NCBI GenBank assembly: GCA_003250175.1
Contig: QKHD01000335.1
Coordinates: forward strand, 1 to 9,433
From: Helicobacteraceae bacterium
GTDB taxonomy: Bacteria; Campylobacterota; Campylobacteria; Campylobacterales; SZUA-545
DNA: 9,433 bases
Direction of reading: 5' to 3'
Positions 1 through 6,627 of this stretch are shown here, one piece after another (position 1 is the first letter of the stretch; each line of letters opens with the position of its first letter). The notes under the pieces were generated by a model. It did not search any database, was not told the DNA's origin, and saw only the letters and a program-made list of their open reading frames with translations. The translations under genes were made by a program, and so were the position numbers.

Positions 1-1763
1 ACGGGGAGGTAGCGGATGGTCTCACCATGCTGTTTCATCCCTTCCAAATCCACCACCGTGCCCGCACGAACCTCGTCGCTTCCTTTTAGATTGCCGCTGA
101 CGGCATAAACCACCCACTTGGGGCCTTCTAGGGAGAGCACCAGATAGGCCGCGTCGGAAACGGCCAGCACCGAGTGAGCCGCCAGGTGGGAAGTGGTACC
201 GTAGCCCAGAACCACCCCGCTGGTGAGGGTATAGCCCGCCGGAACCACCACCGCCTTGGAGAGCTGATAGGCCCCGTACCCGGCACCCGCCACGACGGAG
301 ACCGCCGTACCGCCGACGGCTACCGTGCCGCCCGTAACGGCTCCCGCCGCCTTGGCACCCACGCCGACCACTTCACCCGTAGCCAGAATGGTGCCGCCCG
401 CAACCGTGCCGACGGTTCCCGCCACGACGCCGTAGGTACCTTCACCCAGGGTCACCCCGGCCGCCGCCAGGGGAACACCGATATATTTGATGCTCTTTCC
501 GGCCACAAAACCGCCCGCTGCCGTCACACCGGCCGCCGCATGGCCGCCGACTTGCTGCACGGCACTAACCGCCGTACCACCAGCCAGGGTTGCCCCGGCA
601 ACAGCCTGGCCGCCCACAAACTCCACGCTGCCCAGTACGCCCGCAAGCGCCGCGCCAATCGTAGGTGCCGTGATCTCGTAAACCCCCATGGCACTATGGT
701 AGGTAACCTGCACCGCCACTTCCGTCAAGGTGATGCCTTCGTTAACCACCACCGCTACGGGAAAGACCACGCCGTTGACGCTGACGTAGCCCACCGTACC
801 CAGGGCGATCTTGCCGATTGGTTCGATGATGCCGTTATAAATCAGCCCCTGCAGTGCCCAGCGCATGGATTTGAGAGAGGCGAGAATCACCCCCTCCTCC
901 GCGTAGTTGTCCACAAAGGCGCTCTTGGCGTTGCTAAAGCTCTCACTGACATTCTTGCCGTAATCGCTGAATGCGGAGCCAAACATTTCGGAGAAATAGA
1001 CCGAGTGTTCGCCCCGCATCTCCCACGCTTCGTCAAAGGCCTGGACAAACTTGCCGCCGTCGGCGCTCTCGGCTATTTTGCCCCCACGTTCACTCAGGGT
1101 CTGGGGCAGTGTGGTGTAGCCCACGATAAAGGTGTCCGCCGCCCAGGCAAACTTCTCTCCTGCCCCTTCGGTCGCGGCGCCGCTGATGCTGCTGCCCATC
1201 TCCAGGGTGGCATCCATGGTTGCCGCGGCGCCCCGCTGCGTCCCCTTGGCCATACTGCCCGCCGCGTCGTAGGCGGCGTTTTCCGTGGCGTCACCAAAGG
1301 CGTAGGTCGCTTTGCCCGCCTCCCAGCCGTTCTCCGGAGCGCCGATGATGTGCTCCAGCGCACTGGCCGTGGAGCGGTCGACGATCCAAACGCCCGCACC
1401 GCGGGTGGCGTCCGTTACGCTCTCCCCTGCGTCAGAAGCTCCGGAGTAGACGGTTTTGGCCAGTTTGAGGGAGTAGGCGCTTCCCGCCGGGATAATATAG
1501 ACCGACTCCTGCGCCTTTTGAATCGCCGTGTGAAAGGACTCCGTCGCCCGTACCCCCACCAGCTCCTGTGCCAGCTCCATGGGTGCGGGGCCGGCGGGAA
1601 TGAGGGTCAGCGAGGTGTGGGGCACCTTGAAGGCCCCGTTTTCATAGAGGTCTTTGTGTCCCTTGACCACCAGCCGTTTGGTGTTTTTCAAAGGATCATC
1701 CGGAGCGGGCTTGCCGCATCCAATTAGTAAAATTCCCGCCGTGATAAGAAGTAGTATCCGCAT
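1..1763 (-). CDS. Gly/Ala/Val-rich lipoprotein, left paralogue (3' end beyond window)
   Basis: Reading the minus strand from the ATG at 1763 gives 587 codons with no stop, so the gene runs off the left edge. Residues 1-16 form a short lipoprotein signal with lipobox LIGC (Cys16), so the mature protein should be membrane-anchored in the envelope. The motif GHKDLY at 35-40 and the block from about 517 (SGVVLGYG, then DAAY, EGP and GTVVDL) match the next gene upstream, so the two are paralogues. By that match only some 20-30 residues are missing. Residues about 375-510 are a low-complexity run of Gly, Ala, Val and Thr with recurring AAAGVT and GGT units, rather like glycine-zipper segments. The start codon directly follows the TAG of the preceding gene and has an AAAGGGG ribosome binding site, so the two are probably co-translated. 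I do not recognise the family. A structural or membrane-inserting envelope role is only a guess. Confidence 0.85.
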   Translation of the reverse strand, partial: MRILLLITAGILLIGCGKPAPDDPLKNTKRLVVKGHKDLYENGAFKVPHTSLTLIPAGPAPMELAQELVGVRATESFHTAIQKAQESVYIIPAGSAYSLKLAKTVYSGASDAGESVTDATRGAGVWIVDRSTASALEHIIGAPENGWEAGKATYAFGDATENAAYDAAGSMAKGTQRGAAATMDATLEMGSSISGAATEGAGEKFAWAADTFIVGYTTLPQTLSERGGKIAESADGGKFVQAFDEAWEMRGEHSVYFSEMFGSAFSDYGKNVSESFSNAKSAFVDNYAEEGVILASLKSMRWALQGLIYNGIIEPIGKIALGTVGYVSVNGVVFPVAVVVNEGITLTEVAVQVTYHSAMGVYEITAPTIGAALAGVLGSVEFVGGQAVAGATLAGGTAVSAVQQVGGHAAAGVTAAGGFVAGKSIKYIGVPLAAAGVTLGEGTYGVVAGTVGTVAGGTILATGEVVGVGAKAAGAVTGGTVAVGGTAVSVVAGAGYGAYQLSKAVVVPAGYTLTSGVVLGYGTTSHLAAHSVLAVSDAAYLVLSLEGPKWVVYAVSGNLKGSDEVRAGTVVDLEGMKQHGETIRYLP

Positions 1764-3200
1764 CTATTCCCCTTTGATCCGCATATCGCCCGGAACCTGT
1801 TCCAGCACTTTGCCGATGACGGCCGGGTCGTCGGAAATGATTTTCACCTTCATCCCCTCCTGGCCTTGCAGCTTGTTTAGATCAACCACCGTGCCCACGG
1901 GCAGGTCCCCCGCGCCAAAGCCCTCGACCCGGCCCTCCGCCATGGCGATGACCAGATTGGGGCCGTCCCAGGCGAGAAAAAAGGCGGCGTCACCCACACC
2001 CATGACCAGATGCGTCGGGATGGCGGTGAGGGCGTTGTAGCCCAGCACCACGCCGGAGGCCGCCTGGTTAAAGACCACCTTGGTCGCTCCGGAGAGGGCG
2101 TCGTAGGCGACGAAGGTGACGTATTTGGCCGTGTCGGCGGTGGTGGTGATCACCCCTTCGCCCGCGGCGGCCACGGGCGCGGCGGCGGTAATCGCCACCT
2201 GGTTAACCGCCCCGATGGAGGCACCCGTGACGTAGGTGACGGGCGTCGTCCCCAGTGAAAGGATGGAAAGCCCGGTCAAAAACCCGGCCTCCAGGGTGGG
2301 TGAGACGATCTTGATCCCGGTCTTGGTGGTGTAGTAGAGCGTCAGCCCCACGGACTGCACCGTCCGGCCCGCCACGGAGGTAGCTGCCGCCACGGGCAGA
2401 AAGACCACCTTGCCCACATTTTTTCCTCCCGTTACAACGCTCTCCGCCACGGTCTGCGAGCCCGGCTTCACCAATCCGATGTAGAGGGATTTGGCGTAGC
2501 CTTGGAGTATGTCGGCCAAGGCGACCAACGTATTGGGACTTTCGCCGGACTCTTCGTACTCCGCCTCAAAGGCCTTGCCCGCTTCGTCCCAGGCGCCGTC
2601 CCACATGGTGCTGATCCGCTGACCGAAGTCGCCGTTGAGGCTGGCGGCGATGTCGTAGATGTCGCTAAAGTCGTCGCTGAGATTGCCAAAGTAGGTGCCA
2701 AAGGTGTTGCGCAGCTCGGCCCGCTCGTCGGCGGTGCGTTCACCCAGGTAGAGGTTGCCCTTGACGAAACGATCCCACGCCCGCTCAAACCCCTCCATGG
2801 CAAACTCGGTCTGCGCGGAGGCGATGGCGTGGGTGGTGCCCAGGATGGCACCCGTATTGGCCGTGCCCGTTTTAAAGATGCCCGTGCCCGTCTCGGCGGC
2901 GTGGACAACATTGCCTTTTACCGCCTCACCGTAATCTCCGGAGCGTTCGGCGATGGAAGCCGCCGCCCGGCTGATGGCATCGGCGGAGCGCTCCACGGAA
3001 CGCTCCTTGGCAAAGGCGAAGGCCTCTTTGGTGGAGGTCACCACGAACCAACCTTCGTCATAGAGCGCCTTGTGCCCCCGCATGTTGGCCGTCGTGATGG
3101 GGATCACATCCTCCACGCGCTGCTTGTCCGGCTCCGGATGGCCGCTGCAAGCGCCAAACACCAACGGCAGGGTGAGGATCAGGGGGGTGAGTCGTTTCAT
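1764..3200 (-). CDS. Gly/Ala-rich lipoprotein, right paralogue
   Basis: This is a complete 478-residue protein. Its N-terminus is a lipoprotein signal ending LVFGAC (Cys18; Phe at -3 is slightly unusual). GHKALYDEGWF (42-52) and the C-terminal block SGVVLGYN...GDAAFF...GTVVDL repeat the pattern of the following gene, so this is a tandem duplicate with clear divergence. Residues about 60-115 are rich in Ala, Glu, Arg and Ser and look helical. A charged, Trp-containing stretch (WDGAWDEAGKAFEAEYEES) and then a long hydrophobic Ala/Val/Thr/Gly region follow. It lacks the extra glycine-rich expansion of its neighbour. The ATG at 3200 has AGGA six bases upstream. It lies 35 bp after the methyltransferase-like gene and abuts the next lipoprotein (TAG then ATG, no gap), so a single operon is likely. 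The family is unknown to me. An outer-membrane or periplasmic lipoprotein is the safest description. Confidence 0.88.
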   Translation of the reverse strand: MKRLTPLILTLPLVFGACSGHPEPDKQRVEDVIPITTANMRGHKALYDEGWFVVTSTKEAFAFAKERSVERSADAISRAAASIAERSGDYGEAVKGNVVHAAETGTGIFKTGTANTGAILGTTHAIASAQTEFAMEGFERAWDRFVKGNLYLGERTADERAELRNTFGTYFGNLSDDFSDIYDIAASLNGDFGQRISTMWDGAWDEAGKAFEAEYEESGESPNTLVALADILQGYAKSLYIGLVKPGSQTVAESVVTGGKNVGKVVFLPVAAATSVAGRTVQSVGLTLYYTTKTGIKIVSPTLEAGFLTGLSILSLGTTPVTYVTGASIGAVNQVAITAAAPVAAAGEGVITTTADTAKYVTFVAYDALSGATKVVFNQAASGVVLGYNALTAIPTHLVMGVGDAAFFLAWDGPNLVIAMAEGRVEGFGAGDLPVGTVVDLNKLQGQEGMKVKIISDDPAVIGKVLEQVPGDMRIKGE

Positions 3201-3235
3201 GGGTTATCCTGATTTTTTTACAGTAGTGTACACAA

Positions 3236-3931
3236 TCAAGTTTTATGTTTGATCCGGAGCATATAGCCCCCGCCGCGCTGAAACTGGAAATCAACCGGCT
3301 CGATGGCGACATCGTATGTGCCGTGCAGCGCCTCGATCACCCGCTCCACCAGCGGCGAGAAGTTCTGCTCCTCCTGCTCACGGGAGTTTTTGAAATCAAT
3401 CAGAGGAAAGAGACGCACCTCCTGGCCGATGCGCAGCATCTCCCGGATCGATGCCATATGAAACGCCTCATCCAGCCGGTCATCATAGACAAAGAGCAGG
3501 TGGGATGAAAGCACCAGGTCAAAGGCGCCGTCCCCATAGGGCAGATGGGGCAGCGTGGCAAAGCGGTAGTCGTGCCGGTTGTAGTCGTGCAGAAACTCCT
3601 TCAGCGCCTTTTCCCGGAAACGCCGGTGGTTGGGGATGCTCTCGTAAAAGGTGAAGTCATGCCCCTGCATCCAGGTGGGGTCTTGGTAGATGATCTCGAT
3701 GCTCGCTTCGCCCCGGGCCTTGAGCCCTTCAATGGGAAAGCTGTAGATCACATCCGCCGCCTGGGCCAGGATGCCCTCCTTTTTGGCCCGGTAGACAAAG
3801 GAGCTGGCCCCGCCGGGGCAGTCTAAGACCCGTTTGCCCTTCAAGGCAATGGGATCGAGATTAAAAAAGGCGCAGTACTCTCCATAGGTGCGCCCCGTGA
3901 TGAGAAAATCATCCAGTTTGAGTGTTGACAT
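3236..3931 (-). CDS. Class I SAM-dependent methyltransferase-like protein
   Basis: The product has 231 residues. The motif RVLDCPGGASSF (34-45) fits SAM-binding motif I of Rossmann-fold methyltransferases. Asp60 in QAADVIY is a candidate for the acidic residue after strand 2. LPYGDGAFDLVLSSHLLF (130-147) fits the motif IV region with the usual 'FDLVLSSH' layout of small-molecule or protein methyltransferases. The Cys in motif I and the short C-terminal half (about 85 residues) are mildly atypical. The substrate cannot be read from the sequence. The ATG at 3931 is preceded by AGGA with five-base spacing. The gene lies between a 32-residue small ORF (69 bp upstream) and the two lipoprotein genes (35 bp downstream), all on the same strand. 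Co-transcription is likely. Whether it modifies a product of this operon is unknown. The fold assignment is solid; the function is not. Confidence 0.85.
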   Translation of the reverse strand: MSTLKLDDFLITGRTYGEYCAFFNLDPIALKGKRVLDCPGGASSFVYRAKKEGILAQAADVIYSFPIEGLKARGEASIEIIYQDPTWMQGHDFTFYESIPNHRRFREKALKEFLHDYNRHDYRFATLPHLPYGDGAFDLVLSSHLLFVYDDRLDEAFHMASIREMLRIGQEVRLFPLIDFKNSREQEEQNFSPLVERVIEALHGTYDVAIEPVDFQFQRGGGYMLRIKHKT

Positions 3932-3975
3932 AGGTATCCTAATAATTATGGCGTCTTGGTGACGGTAAAAACAGT

Positions 3976-4004
3976 AAAAGCGGTTTAGTACAAAAGAGGT
4001 TTAG
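3976..4004. repeat. Imperfect 13-bp direct repeat, 16-bp period
   Basis: AAAAGCGGTTTAG (3976-3988) and AAAAGAGGTTTAG (3992-4004) differ at one base and start 16 bp apart. They cover the stop codon of the small ORF and the gap before the methyltransferase-like gene. They could be a duplication scar or a binding site in DNA or RNA. No function can be assigned. Confidence 0.6.
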
Positions 4005-4099
4005 AGGGAGCTGCGCCAGTAGGAAGAGGAGCTAAACGTGGAAGTCGTGACCGGCCGATGGGTTCGGAAGTCGGGGGTAAACAGAGAAGAATGCGACAT
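4001..4099 (-). CDS. Small Ser/Thr-rich ORF, 32 residues (leader or precursor-like peptide)
   Basis: The ATG at 4099 opens 32 codons ending in TAA. An AAAGGAG box (4105-4111) sits five bases upstream, and a good extended -10 promoter lies about 30 bases further on. Together these are the best initiation signals of the whole minus-strand unit. The peptide starts MSHSSLF and ends SSSSYWRSSL. Fifteen of its 32 residues are Ser or Thr, with three Arg, one Tyr and one Trp, and there is no signal peptide or hydrophobic segment. It stands first in the apparent operon, 69 bp before a methyltransferase-like gene. It could be a regulatory leader peptide, a small protein, or a substrate peptide for the neighbouring enzyme. 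No attenuator hairpin is visible after it, which weakens the first idea. The translation signals are seen directly. That it is a real gene is inference. Confidence 0.55.
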   Translation of the reverse strand: MSHSSLFTPDFRTHRPVTTSTFSSSSYWRSSL

Positions 4100-4126
4100 G
4101 ATGGCTCCTTTATGAATTGATTGAAA

Positions 4127-4152
4127 ATTGTACCATACTTCATCAAAGTCAA
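4127..4152 (-). promoter_or_regulatory. Promoter of the minus-strand lipoprotein unit
   Basis: On the minus strand TGGTACAAT (4135-4127) is an extended -10 element, and TTGACT (4152-4147) resembles a -35 box. Their spacing is only 14 bp, so the extended -10 probably carries most of the activity. Transcription would begin near 4120, about 20 bases before the small ORF. A CAAAGT direct repeat (4144-4149 and 4155-4160, 11-bp period) overlaps the -35 and could bind a regulator. The promoter of the divergent plus-strand operon must also lie in this 103-bp gap. TACGAT at 4161-4166 is a weak -10 candidate for it. Confidence 0.5.
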
Positions 4153-4202
4153 CACAAAGTTACGATAAGATGGAGGGGTATTTCATATTGCAAGGCTTAC
4201 AG

Positions 4203-5594
4203 ATGAAAGATTCTATTTTCATGCTATTTCCCGGATCACCGGCACTGACGCTGCTGGTCTGGGCCATCATTATCGTCGCGATCATGTACTTTGCGCGAAA
4301 GCCCGTACATGTGGCCCTGCGTGCGTTCAGCCGCACCATTCATGCCTCTTTGCGCGTGGCCGCACGCGCCGTCACCCTTTCCGCCAAACGGCTCAAGGCG
4401 CGGAACGAGGACGTCCTGCTCGAATCAGGCAAAAAGGCGATCGAAGTCGCCATCGAACGGGAGTTCGAACGGGTTGAAAAGGTGATCGAACGGGACATCG
4501 GCACCTATCCGGAGCTGCACCGCAAGCTCAGCGATTACAACAGCAAGATCGAAGCCGACTACCAGGCCAGCATGGAGACCCCGCCTCCGCCTCCGGAGTG
4601 GGTCAAGGCCGTGGATACTCTGGCCAAAATCAAAACGGGCAACGACCCCATGGTCGGCAAGATGATCGGCGACATCAAGGGCACCATCGAAAAGGCGCAA
4701 AACAAGGCCACGGACGAGTACCGCCGCGCCACCCGCGAGCGTTTGAGCGCCCTCAAATCACTCATGCCGCTCTGGCGCCAGTCCAACAAGCTGCTCGAAC
4801 AGGTCGACGGCAAGATCACCGGACTCTTCCAACACGCCAAGAAAATCGATGAGAACCTGGCGGAGTATAAGGAGATCGAACAACGCAGCGACAAGGCGGT
4901 GCGCACCCTCTCTTCCTCCTCACTGACGCAGTTTTTTATCGCCGGTATCGTGCTGGCCATCGCCATCGGCGGGATCATCATCAACTTTAACCTCATCGCC
5001 TACCCGATGCAGGAGATGGTTGGCGGCAACAGCTACATCGGGCCGATCAAAACCGCCGACGTGGCGGCGCTGGTTGTCATTCTGCTCGAACTGGCCATGG
5101 GGCTTTTTCTTATGGAATCGCTCCGGATCACCCACCTGCTGCCCATCATCAGCTCCATGGACGACCGCATGCGCACCCGCATGCTCTGGATCACCTTCAG
5201 CCTGCTCGTCATCCTCGCAGGGATCGAATCCTCTTTGGCCTATATGCGTGATATTCTTGCCGCCGAATCCGCCTCCATGCGTCAGTACCTCATGGGCAGC
5301 GAAGAGCAGATGCAGACCTCCGTCAGCACCATCCCGCTGATCGGCCAGATGGTCATGGGCTTTGTCTTTCCTTTCGTGCTGGCCTTTACGGCGATTCCGA
5401 TGGAGAGCTTCGTGCATTCGCTTAGAAACCTGCTGGGCATGATCACCGTCGGGCTGCTGCACTTCATCGCCGCCCTGCTGCGCTTTACGGGCAGCCTCTT
5501 TGACGGCCTGGGCAAACTGGTGATCGGGGTCTATGACCTGGTCATCTTCGCCCCGCTTTGGGCAGAGACCAAATTTAAAAAACCAACCAAATAA
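4203..5594 (+). CDS. Polytopic membrane protein with large helical (coiled-coil-like) domain, partner of a VWA lipoprotein
   Basis: From the ATG at 4203 the product has 463 residues. I chose this start because AAGG lies seven bases upstream and the first membrane segment then begins near residue 14. An ATG at 4170 and a TTG at 4188 (the latter behind GGAGGGG) are in-frame alternatives. The layout is one N-terminal membrane helix (about 14-31), a charged region rich in Glu, Lys and Arg (about 45-235) that looks helical or coiled-coil and is broken by a five-proline run, and then about five more hydrophobic helices (near 243-264, 287-307, 327-348, 381-400 and 412-432). The C-terminus is short and basic. 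The next gene starts 10 bp later, so the two form an operon and probably work together in the envelope. I do not recognise the family. It might be a scaffold or mechanosensing-like membrane protein, but nothing proves that. Confidence 0.85.
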   Translation: MKDSIFMLFPGSPALTLLVWAIIIVAIMYFARKPVHVALRAFSRTIHASLRVAARAVTLSAKRLKARNEDVLLESGKKAIEVAIEREFERVEKVIERDIGTYPELHRKLSDYNSKIEADYQASMETPPPPPEWVKAVDTLAKIKTGNDPMVGKMIGDIKGTIEKAQNKATDEYRRATRERLSALKSLMPLWRQSNKLLEQVDGKITGLFQHAKKIDENLAEYKEIEQRSDKAVRTLSSSSLTQFFIAGIVLAIAIGGIIINFNLIAYPMQEMVGGNSYIGPIKTADVAALVVILLELAMGLFLMESLRITHLLPIISSMDDRMRTRMLWITFSLLVILAGIESSLAYMRDILAAESASMRQYLMGSEEQMQTSVSTIPLIGQMVMGFVFPFVLAFTAIPMESFVHSLRNLLGMITVGLLHFIAALLRFTGSLFDGLGKLVIGVYDLVIFAPLWAETKFKKPTK

Positions 5595-5604
5595 AGGACC
5601 AACC

Positions 5605-6258
5605 ATGAAACGACTTTTTTATTCCCTCCTGGCCCTCCTGACCGCAGCGACGCTCTTTAGCGGCTGCTCGGAAAAAACCGCCCACACCAAGGGGGTTTAT
5701 ATGCTGCTGGACACCTCCGGAACCTATACCGAAGAGCTGGTCAAGGCTCAGCAGATCATCAACTACATCCTGGCCAACATGAACCCCGGCGACACCTTTG
5801 CCGTCTCCCGGATCGACACGGGCAGCTTCAGCGAAAAGGACATCCTGGCCAAGGTCACCTTTGATGACCGACCCAGCGTGACCAACGAACAAAAACGGGG
5901 CTTCCGCCAGAAGATCGACGAGTTTGTCAAAAGCGTCAAAAGCAGCGTCTACACCGACGTCAGCGGCGGCCTGCTGCAAGCGGTGGAGTTCCTGAACGAA
6001 GCCAACCCGGCGGACAAAACGGTTATCATCTTCTCCGACATGAAAGAGGAGCTCAAACCGGGCTACAAGCGCGACTTCCCCATCCAGCTGGGCGGATTCA
6101 AGGTCATCGCAACCAATGTCATCAAACTGCGCAGCGACATCAAAGACCCCACCGAGTACCTTGGCCGTCTTGATATGTGGAAGAAAAAAGTCGAAGCGGG
6201 CGGCGGCGACTGGGTTGTCATCAACGACCTCGAACGTTTAGAACCTATTTTTAAGTAA
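5605..6258 (+). CDS. von Willebrand factor A (VWA) domain lipoprotein
   Basis: The product has 217 residues. The signal peptide ends LFSGC (Cys21), a standard lipobox, so the protein is an envelope lipoprotein. The rest is a single VWA-like Rossmann domain. DTSGT (36-40) stands for the metal-binding DxSxS, with Thr in the last position. Thr117 in YTDVSGG and Asp145 in IIFSDM supply the other two expected MIDAS positions, so metal-dependent ligand binding is plausible. The family commonly mediates protein-protein contacts through a bound divalent cation. The ATG at 5605 has AAAGGA six bases upstream and follows the membrane protein gene by 10 bp, so the two are very likely co-expressed. The ligand is unknown, and the neighbouring membrane protein is the obvious candidate. 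A stretch from the upstream TAA to this ATG that could code in the same frame is not used, because it lacks a ribosome binding site. Confidence 0.88.
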   Translation: MKRLFYSLLALLTAATLFSGCSEKTAHTKGVYMLLDTSGTYTEELVKAQQIINYILANMNPGDTFAVSRIDTGSFSEKDILAKVTFDDRPSVTNEQKRGFRQKIDEFVKSVKSSVYTDVSGGLLQAVEFLNEANPADKTVIIFSDMKEELKPGYKRDFPIQLGGFKVIATNVIKLRSDIKDPTEYLGRLDMWKKKVEAGGGDWVVINDLERLEPIFK

Positions 6259-6278
6259 AATACTCTTCATCAAACCAC

Positions 6279-6299
6279 CCGCCGCAGATTTTGCGGCGG
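6279..6299 (+). terminator. GC-rich hairpin between the VWA lipoprotein and rhodanese genes
   Basis: CCGCCGCA (6279-6286) and TGCGGCGG (6292-6299) pair perfectly around a five-base loop. No T-run follows on either strand, so it is not a classical intrinsic terminator. It sits just ahead of the GGAG ribosome binding site of the rhodanese gene. It could instead stabilise the upstream mRNA end or attenuate read-through. Confidence 0.35.
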
Positions 6300-6313
6300 T
6301 CTCCGGAGCCCCC

Positions 6314-6619
6314 ATGCACGACTACCTCAATCAGGACGAATGGACCCAGGAAGAGTTTCTGGCCCACAAAAAAGAGCTCGAATCCGAAGGCGTGCGCGTC
6401 TTGCTGGTCGACACCATCGCCAACCCCATCAAAGGGGCCGACACCACCCTCTACAACCCCTACGAAATGAAAGAACTCCCCGAAGGCAGCGTCTTTGTCT
6501 TCTACTGCGATACGGGCAAAGCGACCAAGGAGCGCCTGGGCGAGTTTCGTAAGAAGTTCCCCGGTTACTACTGCATCAGCCTACGGGGCGGACGGGGATA
6601 TTGGCGGCAGACGCTCTAG
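6314..6619 (+). CDS. Single-domain rhodanese-like protein
   Basis: This is a small 101-residue cytoplasmic protein without a signal peptide. VFYCDTGKAT (61-71) is the rhodanese active-site loop with the persulfide-forming cysteine at 65. The ending LRGGRGYWR (90-98) is the usual closing strand and helix of a single rhodanese domain. Such proteins carry sulfane sulfur for thiosulfate, polysulfide or tRNA-sulfur chemistry; the loop does not say which. The length fits a one-domain rhodanese. The ATG at 6314 has GGAG five bases upstream. It follows the VWA gene by 55 bp with a hairpin between them, so it may be read through or independently transcribed. It converges with the alkylation-repair gene, with one base between the two stop codons. 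Confidence 0.88.
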   Translation: MHDYLNQDEWTQEEFLAHKKELESEGVRVLLVDTIANPIKGADTTLYNPYEMKELPEGSVFVFYCDTGKATKERLGEFRKKFPGYYCISLRGGRGYWRQTL

Positions 6620-6627
6620 GCTAGAGC
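6613..6627. repeat. Palindrome holding both convergent stop codons
   Basis: GCTCTAG (6613-6619), one spacer base G and CTAGAGC (6621-6627) form a perfect 7-bp inverted repeat. The TAG of the rhodanese gene (6617-6619) and the TAG of the opposite AlkD-like gene (6621-6623 on the plus strand) both lie inside it. As RNA it would be a small stem with a tight loop. No T-run follows, so terminator function is doubtful. Confidence 0.75.

Noticed and set aside
174..1727. A 517-codon plus-strand ORF opposite the left lipoprotein gene
   Set aside because: The minus strand gives a lipoprotein signal, a ribosome binding site and motifs shared with its neighbour. The plus-strand product is a His, Gly and Arg-rich composition artefact of GC-rich coding DNA.
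2502..3212. A 236-codon plus-strand ORF
   Set aside because: It lies opposite the second lipoprotein gene, has no recognisable domain or ribosome binding site, and is Gly and Asp-rich as such shadows are.
4920..5606. A 228-codon minus-strand ORF
   Set aside because: It is opposite the membrane protein, and its Asp, His and Gln-rich product has no domain.
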